A program made the translations under genes and the position numbers. DNA of 10,683 nt from a bacterium (GTDB lineage: Bacteria > Electryoneota > RPQS01), in contig JAQTRJ010000048.1 of the NCBI GenBank assembly GCA_028711875.1, positions 1 through 10,683 on the forward strand, given 5' to 3'. The notes below the pieces were generated by a model. That model had not been told where the DNA came from, made no database searches, and saw only the letters and a program-made list of their open reading frames with translations. Shown here piece after piece: positions 1 to 5,205 of the stretch; the first letter of the stretch is position 1; every line of letters starts with the position of its first letter.

Positions 1-1
1 C

Positions 2-760
2 GACGTCTTTGTCGGATCGCTGGAAGACGCCGCCGCGATGACGCGCGCGTTCGCAGGATGCCGCGCCGTGTATGCGATGATTCCACCCAATCCGGCGGCG
101 GCGCGGGATTTTCGCGGCTATCAGAACCGCGTGGCCACAACGCTGGTGACGGCAATCCGCAACGCCGGCGTGAACTATGTGGTGGCGCTGAGCAGCATGG
201 GAGCGGAGCTTTCCGAAGGCAACGGTCCCGTGAGCGGACTCCATGATTTCGAGAGTCACCTGAGCGAGCTTGCCACGGCAAACGTGCTTGCTCTGCGGCC
301 GGGATATTTCATGGAGAATCAAATTGGCTCGATCGGACTGATCAAGAGCATGAATATTCTGGGCAGCCCGGTGAAAGCCGATATCAAAGTGCCGATGATT
401 GCCGCGCGGGATGTTGGCGCTTATGCGGCACGCCGGCTGTTGGCGCTGGATTTCCAGGGCTATTCGCACGTGGACATCTTCGGTCCGCAGGAGCTGTCCA
501 TGCCGGAAGTGGCGAAGGTTTTAGGTGAAGCGATCAGCAAACCAGATCTGCGGTATGTCGAGTTTTCTTATACGGACGCGGTGAACGGCATGGTGAGTAT
601 GGGTCTGCCGCGCGAGGCTGCCGAGTCCTATGTGGAATTGGCGCGTGCGTCCAACGAAGGCCGACTGCGGCATTTGCAGCCGCCCAGTCCGGACACGACG
701 ATGCCGACGACTCTTGAGGACTTTTCAAAGGTGTTTGCCGCGGTCTATCACAGCGCGTAA
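2..760 (+). CDS. NmrA-like NAD(P)-binding protein, 5' end outside window
   Basis: The frame is open from base 2 and ends at TAA 758-760, giving 252 residues without a start, so the ATG at 38 is internal. The visible start (VGSLEDAAAM ... FAGCRAVYAMIPP) matches the part of NmrA/atypical short-chain dehydrogenase proteins just after the first Rossmann beta-alpha units. The glycine-rich GxxGxxG nucleotide loop, about 40 residues upstream, must lie before the window. Later family-like segments are VVALSSMGAE (strand 5 region), LRPGYFMEN, and a C-terminal substrate-side half with FGPQELSMPEVAKVLGEAI. Family members bind NAD(P)(H) in the cytoplasm and act as redox sensors or quinone/sugar-nucleotide-type reductases; the substrate here cannot be told. 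The downstream ccoI remnant starts 15 bases after the stop on the same strand. Family assignment is confident, specific function is not. Confidence 0.85.
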   Translation, partial: DVFVGSLEDAAAMTRAFAGCRAVYAMIPPNPAAARDFRGYQNRVATTLVTAIRNAGVNYVVALSSMGAELSEGNGPVSGLHDFESHLSELATANVLALRPGYFMENQIGSIGLIKSMNILGSPVKADIKVPMIAARDVGAYAARRLLALDFQGYSHVDIFGPQELSMPEVAKVLGEAISKPDLRYVEFSYTDAVNGMVSMGLPREAAESYVELARASNEGRLRHLQPPSPDTTMPTTLEDFSKVFAAVYHSA

Positions 761-775
761 CGCTACACGTGAGCG

Positions 776-1140
776 ATGAACTCTGCCGTCGGAACGACTC
801 GGAAATCAAATTCGAGCGAGCATGTTGTTTGCGCGCATTGCGGATTGCCGGTGACGCGAACGCGGATCGCCGCGGGCGAGCGGCTATCTCGTACGGTTTT
901 ATCTCGACGGCGTGCATTGCATCGCCTGCAGTTAGCTGGTGGAAAAGGTGCTGCTCGAGCGGGAAGGCGCGAGCTACGCGCATTTGAATCAGGCAACGTC
1001 GGTGGTGGAAATCGTCTTCCATCCCCGAGAGAAGAAACTCAGCGATCTGCCGCGCGCGCTCGAGCGCGGCGCATGGCAGGCCGAGGTGAACCTTGCGCGC
1101 GGACAGCATTCGTTGGAGACGCGAGTCAGTTTGTTCGAGC
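776..1140 (+). pseudogene. Remnant of CcoI/FixI-type copper P-type ATPase (N-terminal metal-binding region only)
   Basis: From ATG 776 the frame reads HVVCAHCGLPV, the N-terminal zinc/copper-binding motif of cbb3-oxidase-associated heavy-metal P-type ATPases. Near 878-884 the homology moves to another frame, giving FYLDGVHCIACS, then TAG at 933-935, then LVEKVLLEREGASYAHLNQA and further HMA-domain-like sequence to about base 1140. Family members usually have Trp where the TAG stands (CxxCxWLVEK), so one TGG-to-TAG change explains it. The FCCxGC/YxLL stretch expected between the two cysteine motifs is missing, suggesting an internal deletion at the frame change. The membrane helices, TGE actuator, CPC and DKTGT phosphorylation motifs are all absent. 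An intact protein is normally around 700-800 residues. It lies directly before a DsbD_2-like gene, the usual ccoI neighbourhood. Non-functional as drawn; assembly error is the alternative. Confidence 0.7.
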
Positions 1141-1284
1141 GTATCCCAAAAATATCAGAGGCGATCTTCCGCGGTATCGTGGTAACGGAAAAGCTACCCC
1201 CCACTTTCCCCCCTTATGCTAAGGGGGGATGAAGGGGGGTCAGAGCCTCGCCGAGAGCTTATCCCTCGGATGTTTTTGAGATAA
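1141..1284. repeat. MITE-like imperfect inverted repeat with a G/C-run hairpin core
   Basis: The left end (TATCCCAAAAATATCAGAGG from 1142) is repeated, imperfectly and inverted, at the right end (the reverse strand from 1283 reads TATCTCAAAAACATCCGAGG). The centre is a perfect hairpin, CCCCCCTTA-TGC-TAAGGGGGG at 1208-1228, flanked by a second pair of C6/G6 runs. The whole is about 144 bp of nested symmetry with no coding capacity. Short elements with this C6...G6 core look like dispersed intergenic palindromes or non-autonomous mobile repeats. It starts where the ccoI remnant loses homology and ends just before the ribosome binding site of the next gene. No transposase or clear target-site duplication is visible. 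Confidence 0.65.
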
Positions 1285-1292
1285 GTTCTCGT

Positions 1293-1296
1293 GGAG
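1293..1296 (+). promoter_or_regulatory. Ribosome binding site (GGAG) of the DsbD_2-like gene
   Basis: GGAG lies seven bases before ATG 1304 and fixes that start. It comes immediately after the inverted-repeat element, so translation of the downstream gene remains possible even though the upstream ATPase reading frame is broken. Confidence 0.6.
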
Positions 1297-1303
1297 AACT
1301 GAG

Positions 1304-1984
1304 ATGAACCCGGGAATTGCGGCGGCGCTCGGCGCCGCGCTGGCGGCGGGACTCTTCGGTTCGCTTCACTGCATCGGCATGTGCGGGCCGATCGTTGCGC
1401 TCGGCTGCCGTGCGCAATTCGCGAAAGCGTCGGCGTGGGGACCGTGGCTGTTTGCGCTCGGAAAACTCGGCAGCTATTCCATCGTGGGACTTGCCGCCGG
1501 TTTGATCGGAGCCGCGTTCGTTTCCGCCGGAGTGCTCGAACGAGCCACGGCCTATGTGTCGCTCGTCGGAGGCGCGCTGATGATCGCCGCACTCGTTCTC
1601 GCAAGAACAAAATTTGCCGGCGGGAGAGTGGGCCGGCTCTCGATGACGCTCGCGAAGTATTCGCTGCGCGCCGGAGTGCGCGCGCCGCTCTATCTGGGAA
1701 TCGGCGCGGCGCTTCTGCCGTGCGGGCTGCTCTATGCCATGATCGCGCGCAGCGCCGCCGCCGCCGATCCGCTGCAGGGCATGGCGCTCATGCAGGCGTT
1801 CGGCATCGGCACTTCGCCCGCACTCATCGGGATCGGAGCGATCATACGCGCGATCCCGCCGCGTTGGAGCAAATTCGCCGGCGTTGCCGGTGAAATTGTT
1901 TTAGGTCTGACGGCTCTGGTCTTGATCTGGCGGGGAATCGTGGGAATCATGGCGGCCACCGCCGGACACGCCTGCTGCCACTGA
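1304..1984 (+). CDS. DsbD_2/TauE-SafE-like integral membrane protein (cbb3/copper-associated type)
   Basis: A 226-residue, strongly hydrophobic protein with about six membrane segments (roughly residues 5-35, 47-75, 82-100, 127-147, 160-183, 193-217). The first helix carries GSLHCIGMCGP (19-29) and the fourth carries LPCG (138-141). This paired-cysteine arrangement is typical of the DsbD_2 (cytochrome c biogenesis transmembrane region) family, often labelled 'sulfite exporter TauE/SafE'. Such proteins are frequently encoded after ccoG-ccoI-ccoS and are thought to take part in copper or thiol handling for cbb3 oxidase assembly in the inner membrane. The C-terminus ends GHACCH (221-226), a possible metal-binding tail. 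Length is normal and no damage is seen, in contrast to the ccoI remnant directly upstream. The exact transported species is unknown; family call is firm, role is inferred from context. Confidence 0.85.
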   Translation: MNPGIAAALGAALAAGLFGSLHCIGMCGPIVALGCRAQFAKASAWGPWLFALGKLGSYSIVGLAAGLIGAAFVSAGVLERATAYVSLVGGALMIAALVLARTKFAGGRVGRLSMTLAKYSLRAGVRAPLYLGIGAALLPCGLLYAMIARSAAAADPLQGMALMQAFGIGTSPALIGIGAIIRAIPPRWSKFAGVAGEIVLGLTALVLIWRGIVGIMAATAGHACCH

Positions 1985-2038
1985 TCGCACGACGATCACC
2001 GCGGCGGCGATTCTTCAGATTCACGCCAGTTATATTTC

Positions 2039-2072
2039 AAAAAAAGCGGGTTCGCCGAAAGGCAAACCCGCT
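2039..2072 (-). terminator. Rho-independent terminator, probably bidirectional
   Basis: A 12-bp stem (arms 2045-2056 and 2061-2072, one mismatch) closes a GAAA loop. On the minus strand it is followed by seven T (2039-2045 read in reverse), a strong intrinsic terminator 23 bases after the stop of the 2096-3874 gene. On the plus strand a weaker TTTT follows, so it may also end the convergent membrane-protein transcript. Confidence 0.85.
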
Positions 2073-2095
2073 TCAGTTTTCTATGAGGTCTTCCG

Positions 2096-3874
2096 CTACT
2101 TGAGCAGAATGATCTTCTGCGCGGCGATATTCTGCCCCGCCGCCAACCGAACGAAATAGATTCCCGACGCCTGATCGCCGGCATTCCACGCGACGCGGTG
2201 CGCTCCCGCTGCCGTCGGGCCGCTTACGAGGTCGGCCACCTTCTGACCGAGCACGTTATGAATGGACAGGGTCGCGTGTCCTGCCGTGGACAGCGAAAAG
2301 GAGATCGTGGTCGCGGCGTTGAACGGATTGGGATAAGCTCCGTCCAGCCGGAACTCGCTTGCCGACGCGGAATGCTCGTCGGCCGCCGTCGGATAGCTCA
2401 TATACACCGTCAGCAAATGACTGATCTGCGACGGCACGATGTCGGACAGATAGGGATAGTCCTCGGGAGTCATGGTCACGCCGCAGGGGAAATAAATCCG
2501 CACATCGTAGTGCCCGTTTTCGTCGAGCGCGAAATAATTCTTGAAGCCGTTGCGGCCGACGTTGGAGGTATTGAGTTCGGATACCGCCAGCGCCGTTTGC
2601 GAGCCGTGGGGATAGACTTCCACTCGCGTCAGCCAGCGATCCTGCTCGCCGGACGGGCCGAGAACCTGCACTTCCAGCATGTTCGGACTGTTGGTGTTGT
2701 TGCGGAACAGGTGGACGCGCTGATGCTGCAGCGTTACCGATAAATCCAAGTCGCCGTCATGGTCGAAATCGGCCACGCTCACTCCGCCGTCTTCCATGAA
2801 ATCCATTCCGAGCGCGGGAGCCACGTCCTCGAACCAGATGTCCATTCCGTTTTGCGCGGTCTGAATAAACATCTGATTGGCCGCCCGACCGTCGCCGCAG
2901 CCGCCCGGACGACAAGCATAAAAATCGTAATCGCCGTCCATGTCGAAGTCGGCGACGGCATAGTCTGCGGCATAGGGATAGTCGCTCTCTTCAAAATCCG
3001 TTTCCGTGCCGTGAACGGTCATTTCCGAGAACGTATTATCGCGGTTGTTGAGCCAGATCGCGTGGTGGCCGATTCCCTGGGTCAGCAGATCGGGATACTT
3101 ATCGCGATTGAAATCCACCCACACACAGCCGCCCTGCGCGTGCGCGCCGTCCAGTCCCGAGGAGGCCGATTCGTCCGTGAACACTCCGTTGCCCTGATTG
3201 AGGAAGAAATGCTCTTCGTCATAGAGCAGCGTCACGAATAAATCCATATCGCCGTCCAGGTCCACGTCCGCTTCGCAGGTGCGGTGGAAGTCGGGTAGAT
3301 CGGGCAACTGAGTCTCGTCGGTGACGTTACTGAAAAACGTTCCGGTTTCATTGCGGAACAGGGAATAGCCTTGGCTGGCGTCGCCGTAGAGCAGATCCAT
3401 CCAGCCGTCACGGTTGAAATCCACCCATTTCATATCGCGCGACGCCGTCAGACCGGACAGGCCCAGCTCGCTCGTTCGGTCAACGAACACTCCGTTCTCG
3501 AACACCAGCGCCAGACTCATGGTGTGATAGCCGGGGAAGAACATGTCTACATCCCCGTCGCGGTCGAAATCCATGGGGATGAAGCCGCCGATGTCCCGTT
3601 CCACGGGCAGTCCGATGTCTTCCACACGCGCGAATTGATTGCCGTCGTTGCGATAGAGATAGGTGTCCTCGAAAAACCGTTGACTGCGCATCACGTCCAT
3701 GTCGCCGTCGCCGTCGCTGTCGTACCAGAACAGCATTCCGCAGTTTTCGGACTCGGTGAATCCCCATTGCGATCCGATTTCTTCGAACAGCGGCTGCGCA
3801 AGACTCATCGCAGGCAGAGAAAACAGAAAAGCGACCGCCATCGCGCCCGCCCAAATCCAACGCACGTTTCTCAT
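2096..3874 (-). CDS. Secreted FG-GAP/VCBS repeat protein with ASPIC/UnbV domain and T9SS-type sorting tail
   Basis: 592 residues from ATG 3874. Residues 1 to about 27 form a signal peptide (positive start, hydrophobic AGAMAVAFLFSLPA, cleavage near SLAQ). Seven calcium-binding-type acidic loops follow, D-x-D/N-x-D-G-D-x-D style, at residues 52, 102, 152, 203, 254, 309 and 369. They are spaced about 50-60 residues apart, as in blades of an FG-GAP/VCBS beta-propeller. Residues about 395-490 resemble the ASPIC/UnbV domain (LEVQVLGPSG ... YFPCGVTMTP). Residues about 510-592 are a type A Por/T9SS sorting domain (GAYPNPFNAATTISFSL ... GIYFVRLAAGQ ... KIILLK). The protein is therefore probably exported by Sec, then carried across the outer membrane and anchored or released. 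Ligand unknown; related proteins bind surfaces or polysaccharide. The frame stays open to 4072, but the promoter and Shine-Dalgarno favour 3874. Confidence 0.9.
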   Translation of the reverse strand: MRNVRWIWAGAMAVAFLFSLPAMSLAQPLFEEIGSQWGFTESENCGMLFWYDSDGDGDMDVMRSQRFFEDTYLYRNDGNQFARVEDIGLPVERDIGGFIPMDFDRDGDVDMFFPGYHTMSLALVFENGVFVDRTSELGLSGLTASRDMKWVDFNRDGWMDLLYGDASQGYSLFRNETGTFFSNVTDETQLPDLPDFHRTCEADVDLDGDMDLFVTLLYDEEHFFLNQGNGVFTDESASSGLDGAHAQGGCVWVDFNRDKYPDLLTQGIGHHAIWLNNRDNTFSEMTVHGTETDFEESDYPYAADYAVADFDMDGDYDFYACRPGGCGDGRAANQMFIQTAQNGMDIWFEDVAPALGMDFMEDGGVSVADFDHDGDLDLSVTLQHQRVHLFRNNTNSPNMLEVQVLGPSGEQDRWLTRVEVYPHGSQTALAVSELNTSNVGRNGFKNYFALDENGHYDVRIYFPCGVTMTPEDYPYLSDIVPSQISHLLTVYMSYPTAADEHSASASEFRLDGAYPNPFNAATTISFSLSTAGHATLSIHNVLGQKVADLVSGPTAAGAHRVAWNAGDQASGIYFVRLAAGQNIAAQKIILLK

Positions 3875-3878
3875 GAGG

Positions 3879-3884
3879 CCTCCC
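3879..3884 (-). promoter_or_regulatory. Ribosome binding site (GGGAGG) selecting start 3874
   Basis: On the minus strand GGGAGG precedes ATG 3874 by four bases. The next codons make a good signal peptide, whereas the longer in-frame start at 4072 would put 66 unrelated residues before it. This site therefore decides the start. Confidence 0.7.
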
Positions 3885-3937
3885 TGCGGCAGATTTCCGC
3901 CGCGTTTGTCCACGTTTCCCGCTCCAGATGCTGCCAT

Positions 3938-3966
3938 AATATACATGGGTTTCGACGATTTGTCAA
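3938..3966 (-). promoter_or_regulatory. Sigma70-type promoter of the FG-GAP gene
   Basis: On the minus strand TTGACA (3966-3961) is followed by exactly 17 bases and then TATATT (3943-3938). This is a near-consensus housekeeping promoter. Transcription would begin near 3931, giving a leader of about 57 bases before ATG 3874. It lies inside the longer in-frame extension to 4072, which supports the shorter coding region. Confidence 0.75.
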
Positions 3967-4037
3967 GATCATACCGTAGTCTTTTCATCCTCCGCCCCAG
4001 CCGCCATCGAAATCTATGTAAGTCGGTCACCGATATG

Positions 4038-4062
4038 AAAAAAGGACTCGGAAAACCGAGTC
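4038..4062 (-). terminator. Rho-independent terminator of the cytochrome remnant operon
   Basis: A perfect 7-bp stem GACTCGG/CCGAGTC (4045-4051 and 4056-4062) with a four-base loop is followed on the minus strand by C and six T (4043-4038). It lies about 40 bases past the stop at 4103 and before the promoter of the next minus-strand gene, so it insulates the two units. Confidence 0.85.
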
Positions 4063-4102
4063 GTTCGATCATGGATCGCCCATCAATCTTTTCCTGAGCC
4101 GA

Positions 4103-4522
4103 TCAGCGGGAGCCGATCAAATTCATGCTATATTCATAAAGATCGTCAACTTGCGCCGCTGCCAATATGCCGTTTCCGGGCATCAGACGACCGGGTAATC
4201 CTCTCAAGACGATCTCGCGGAATCGGTTTCGGTCGCGCACCCACGGACGATCAGCATGGATTAGGCTGGTCGTGGCTTGATAGCGATACGGCGCAACGCT
4301 AAGCACGCGCTGAGGCATTCCCTGTCCCCGATCTCCATGACAGCCCGCGCAGCGCCGAGCATAAATCGCCGCACCCGGCAAATGCGTGGGAATAGATGTC
4401 GCTTCCGCAGCCGCCGGAGGCGACACGGCGATCCGCTGCATGGCCAATTCAATGGGAATGCGCGGCCCGGTTGCGACAGGAGCCACTCCTCCCGGCGGAG
4501 GAGCGGCGGGAAGCCGCGCCAT
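4103..4522 (-). CDS. Monoheme c-type cytochrome domain, probably the C-terminal part of a truncated gene
   Basis: 139 residues from ATG 4522. A single heme site CAGCH (58-62) is followed by GDRGQGMP, and RLMPGNG (112-118) supplies the likely Met axial ligand (M114), as in class I cytochrome c. The end VDDLYEYSMNLI resembles the closing helix. There is no signal peptide, although c-type heme is attached outside the cytoplasmic membrane, and no Shine-Dalgarno precedes the ATG. The Pro-rich start (PAAPPPGGVAP ... RIPIELAM) loosely recalls the region before the heme in monoheme subunits of alternative complex III (ActE); this is a weak resemblance. An unrelated short frame runs into it from 4578. 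I read it as the surviving 3' part of a cytochrome gene joined by deletion to another gene's start. An intact but mis-assembled gene is the alternative. Confidence 0.6.
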   Translation of the reverse strand: MARLPAAPPPGGVAPVATGPRIPIELAMQRIAVSPPAAAEATSIPTHLPGAAIYARRCAGCHGDRGQGMPQRVLSVAPYRYQATTSLIHADRPWVRDRNRFREIVLRGLPGRLMPGNGILAAAQVDDLYEYSMNLIGSR

Positions 4523-4578
4523 TCTTCGAGCGTGGACCAGTGGGAAGGAACGGGAGGATTGTTGGAATGATCGCTCAT
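4519..4578 (-). pseudogene. N-terminal fragment of an upstream gene, possibly ActB-like, fused out of frame to the cytochrome
   Basis: ATG 4578 opens a frame beginning MSDHSNNPPVPSHWSTLEE. After about 20 residues it overlaps the cytochrome frame, and beyond that (to 4261) the translation looks like a shadow, rich in Arg and Pro. The pattern of a short polar start followed by HWSTLEEWRG is reminiscent of the N-termini of the molybdopterin/iron-sulfur subunit (ActB) of alternative complex III, which follows actA in that operon. That identification is tentative and rests on about 15 residues plus position. No ribosome binding site precedes it, because the heptanucleotide repeat begins directly upstream. 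Confidence 0.35.
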
Positions 4579-4579
4579 G

Positions 4580-4660
4580 ACGAAATTAGAAATCAGAAAT
4601 GAGAAGTGAGAAAAAAGATGATAACACTTCTAATTTCTCATTTCTCGTTTCTCATTTTCT
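4580..4660. repeat. Heptanucleotide (GAAATGA-like) repeats in head-to-head hairpin arrangement
   Basis: A purine-rich arm with about five degenerate GAAATGA heptads (4584-4618) is followed by a short spacer and then a pyrimidine-rich arm holding the same heptads on the other strand (about 4626-4659). The two arms can pair into a long, imperfect AT-rich hairpin. It fills the whole gap between the multiheme cytochrome remnant (stop 4660) and the next start (4578), and its composition is unlike the GC-rich surroundings. It may be a simple-sequence expansion or a dispersed intergenic repeat. Confidence 0.7.
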
Positions 4661-4985
4661 TACTGATGGCACGTGTTGCACGACGTCGGCGCGTTGTTCT
4701 GCCGGTGACAGCTCACGCAGTCGCCCATGTCCAGCCGACGATATTGATGCACGCGCTCCATCGTCTCCACCGGCCCGTGACAAGTCGCGCAGTCGAAGCC
4801 TTTGGCAATGTGCCACTGATGGGAAAAATACGCGTGCTGCGGTTGTCGCCCGCGTGCAGTTTGTGGCTGAACGGGATCGGCTGCTCGGGCGCGTAGCCGC
4901 GATTGCTCCACGCGCTTTCCCACGTGAAGTATCCCACGACCGGCACGGCCGCCAGAAACACCAGCGCGCGCAGCTTACGGCTCAC
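4660..4985 (-). pseudogene. Frameshifted multiheme cytochrome c, ActA-like (alternative complex III) remnant
   Basis: GTG 4985, six bases after GAGGA, starts a membrane-anchor-like segment (LRALVFLAAVPVVGYF) followed by GYAPEQPIPFSHKLHAGDN. That sequence is characteristic of the start of the multiheme cytochrome ActA and related cytochrome c3-family proteins. Near 4842-4836 the homology jumps to another frame and continues HAYFSHQWHIAKGFDCATCHG, with heme sites CATCH (4777-4791), CVSCH (4705-4719) and CNTCH (4666-4680), ending at TAA 4660. In the family, HKLHAG is normally followed at once by further CxxCH sites and a linker, which are missing. This looks like an internal deletion of several dozen codons that also broke the frame. 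The composite is about 106 residues with three hemes, versus roughly 200 residues with five for ActA. In the membrane such a protein would pass electrons from quinol to periplasmic carriers. Broken as drawn; programmed frameshift or assembly error are alternatives. Confidence 0.7.
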
Positions 4986-4991
4986 CGGAAA

Positions 4992-4996
4992 TCCTC
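4992..4996 (-). promoter_or_regulatory. Ribosome binding site (GAGGA) for the multiheme cytochrome remnant
   Basis: GAGGA on the minus strand, six bases before GTG 4985, supports the non-ATG start. The initiation signal is still intact although the gene body is broken. No convincing promoter was found in 4997-5205. Confidence 0.55.
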
Positions 4997-5030
4997 GCCG
5001 CGCGGGTGTTCGCGTTATGAATCAGTGACG

Positions 5031-5126
5031 GGGAAATTCTCTGCCGCATGGAAAACGCCGATCTGCGGAAGGCAGCAATTCTCGGAAGGGAAAGGTTGTG
5101 TGGAGAACGGGAAAATTCTCCGCCGC
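5031..5126. repeat. Pair of direct repeats (GGGAAA(A)TTCTC-GCCGC) upstream of the cytochrome remnant
   Basis: The sequences at 5031-5047 and 5109-5126 match over about 17 bases (GGGAAATTCTCTGCCGC versus GGGAAAATTCTCCGCCGC), 78 bp apart. The second also lies in a small inverted repeat, GGAGAA (5102-5107) and TTCTCC (5116-5121). They occupy the 220-bp gap between the DUF2961 stop and the cytochrome start. They could be operator sites or leftover duplicated sequence; nothing else is apparent in this gap. Confidence 0.35.
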
Positions 5127-5205
5127 CTCATTGTTCACCACGAGGTCAACTTTCAGCGGAAATATAGCGGATTCAACGCGAAATTGCAGGCGAAACCGGC
5201 TGTTC

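Noticed and set aside
534..1109. 191-codon minus-strand frame across the NmrA/ccoI boundary
   Set aside because: Its translation is Arg/Pro-rich with no recognizable motif, while the plus strand carries recognizable protein homology in the same place.
2198..3979. Several plus-strand frames of 160-202 codons
   Set aside because: All are antisense to the FG-GAP gene and reflect its repeated Asp/Gly codons.
3875..4072. N-terminal extension of the FG-GAP protein to ATG 4072
   Set aside because: It would include the sigma70-type promoter, Shine-Dalgarno site and the upstream gene's terminator, and would place 66 residues before the signal peptide.
4667..4680. TGGCACGTGTTGCA resembling a sigma54 promoter
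   Set aside because: The spacing between the GG and GC elements is two bases too short, and the sequence is the antisense of the CNTCH heme codons.
4836..4842. Programmed ribosomal frameshift in the multiheme cytochrome
   Set aside because: There is no evident slippery heptamer with a downstream structure at the junction, and sequence expected in the family is missing, so a deletion explains it better.
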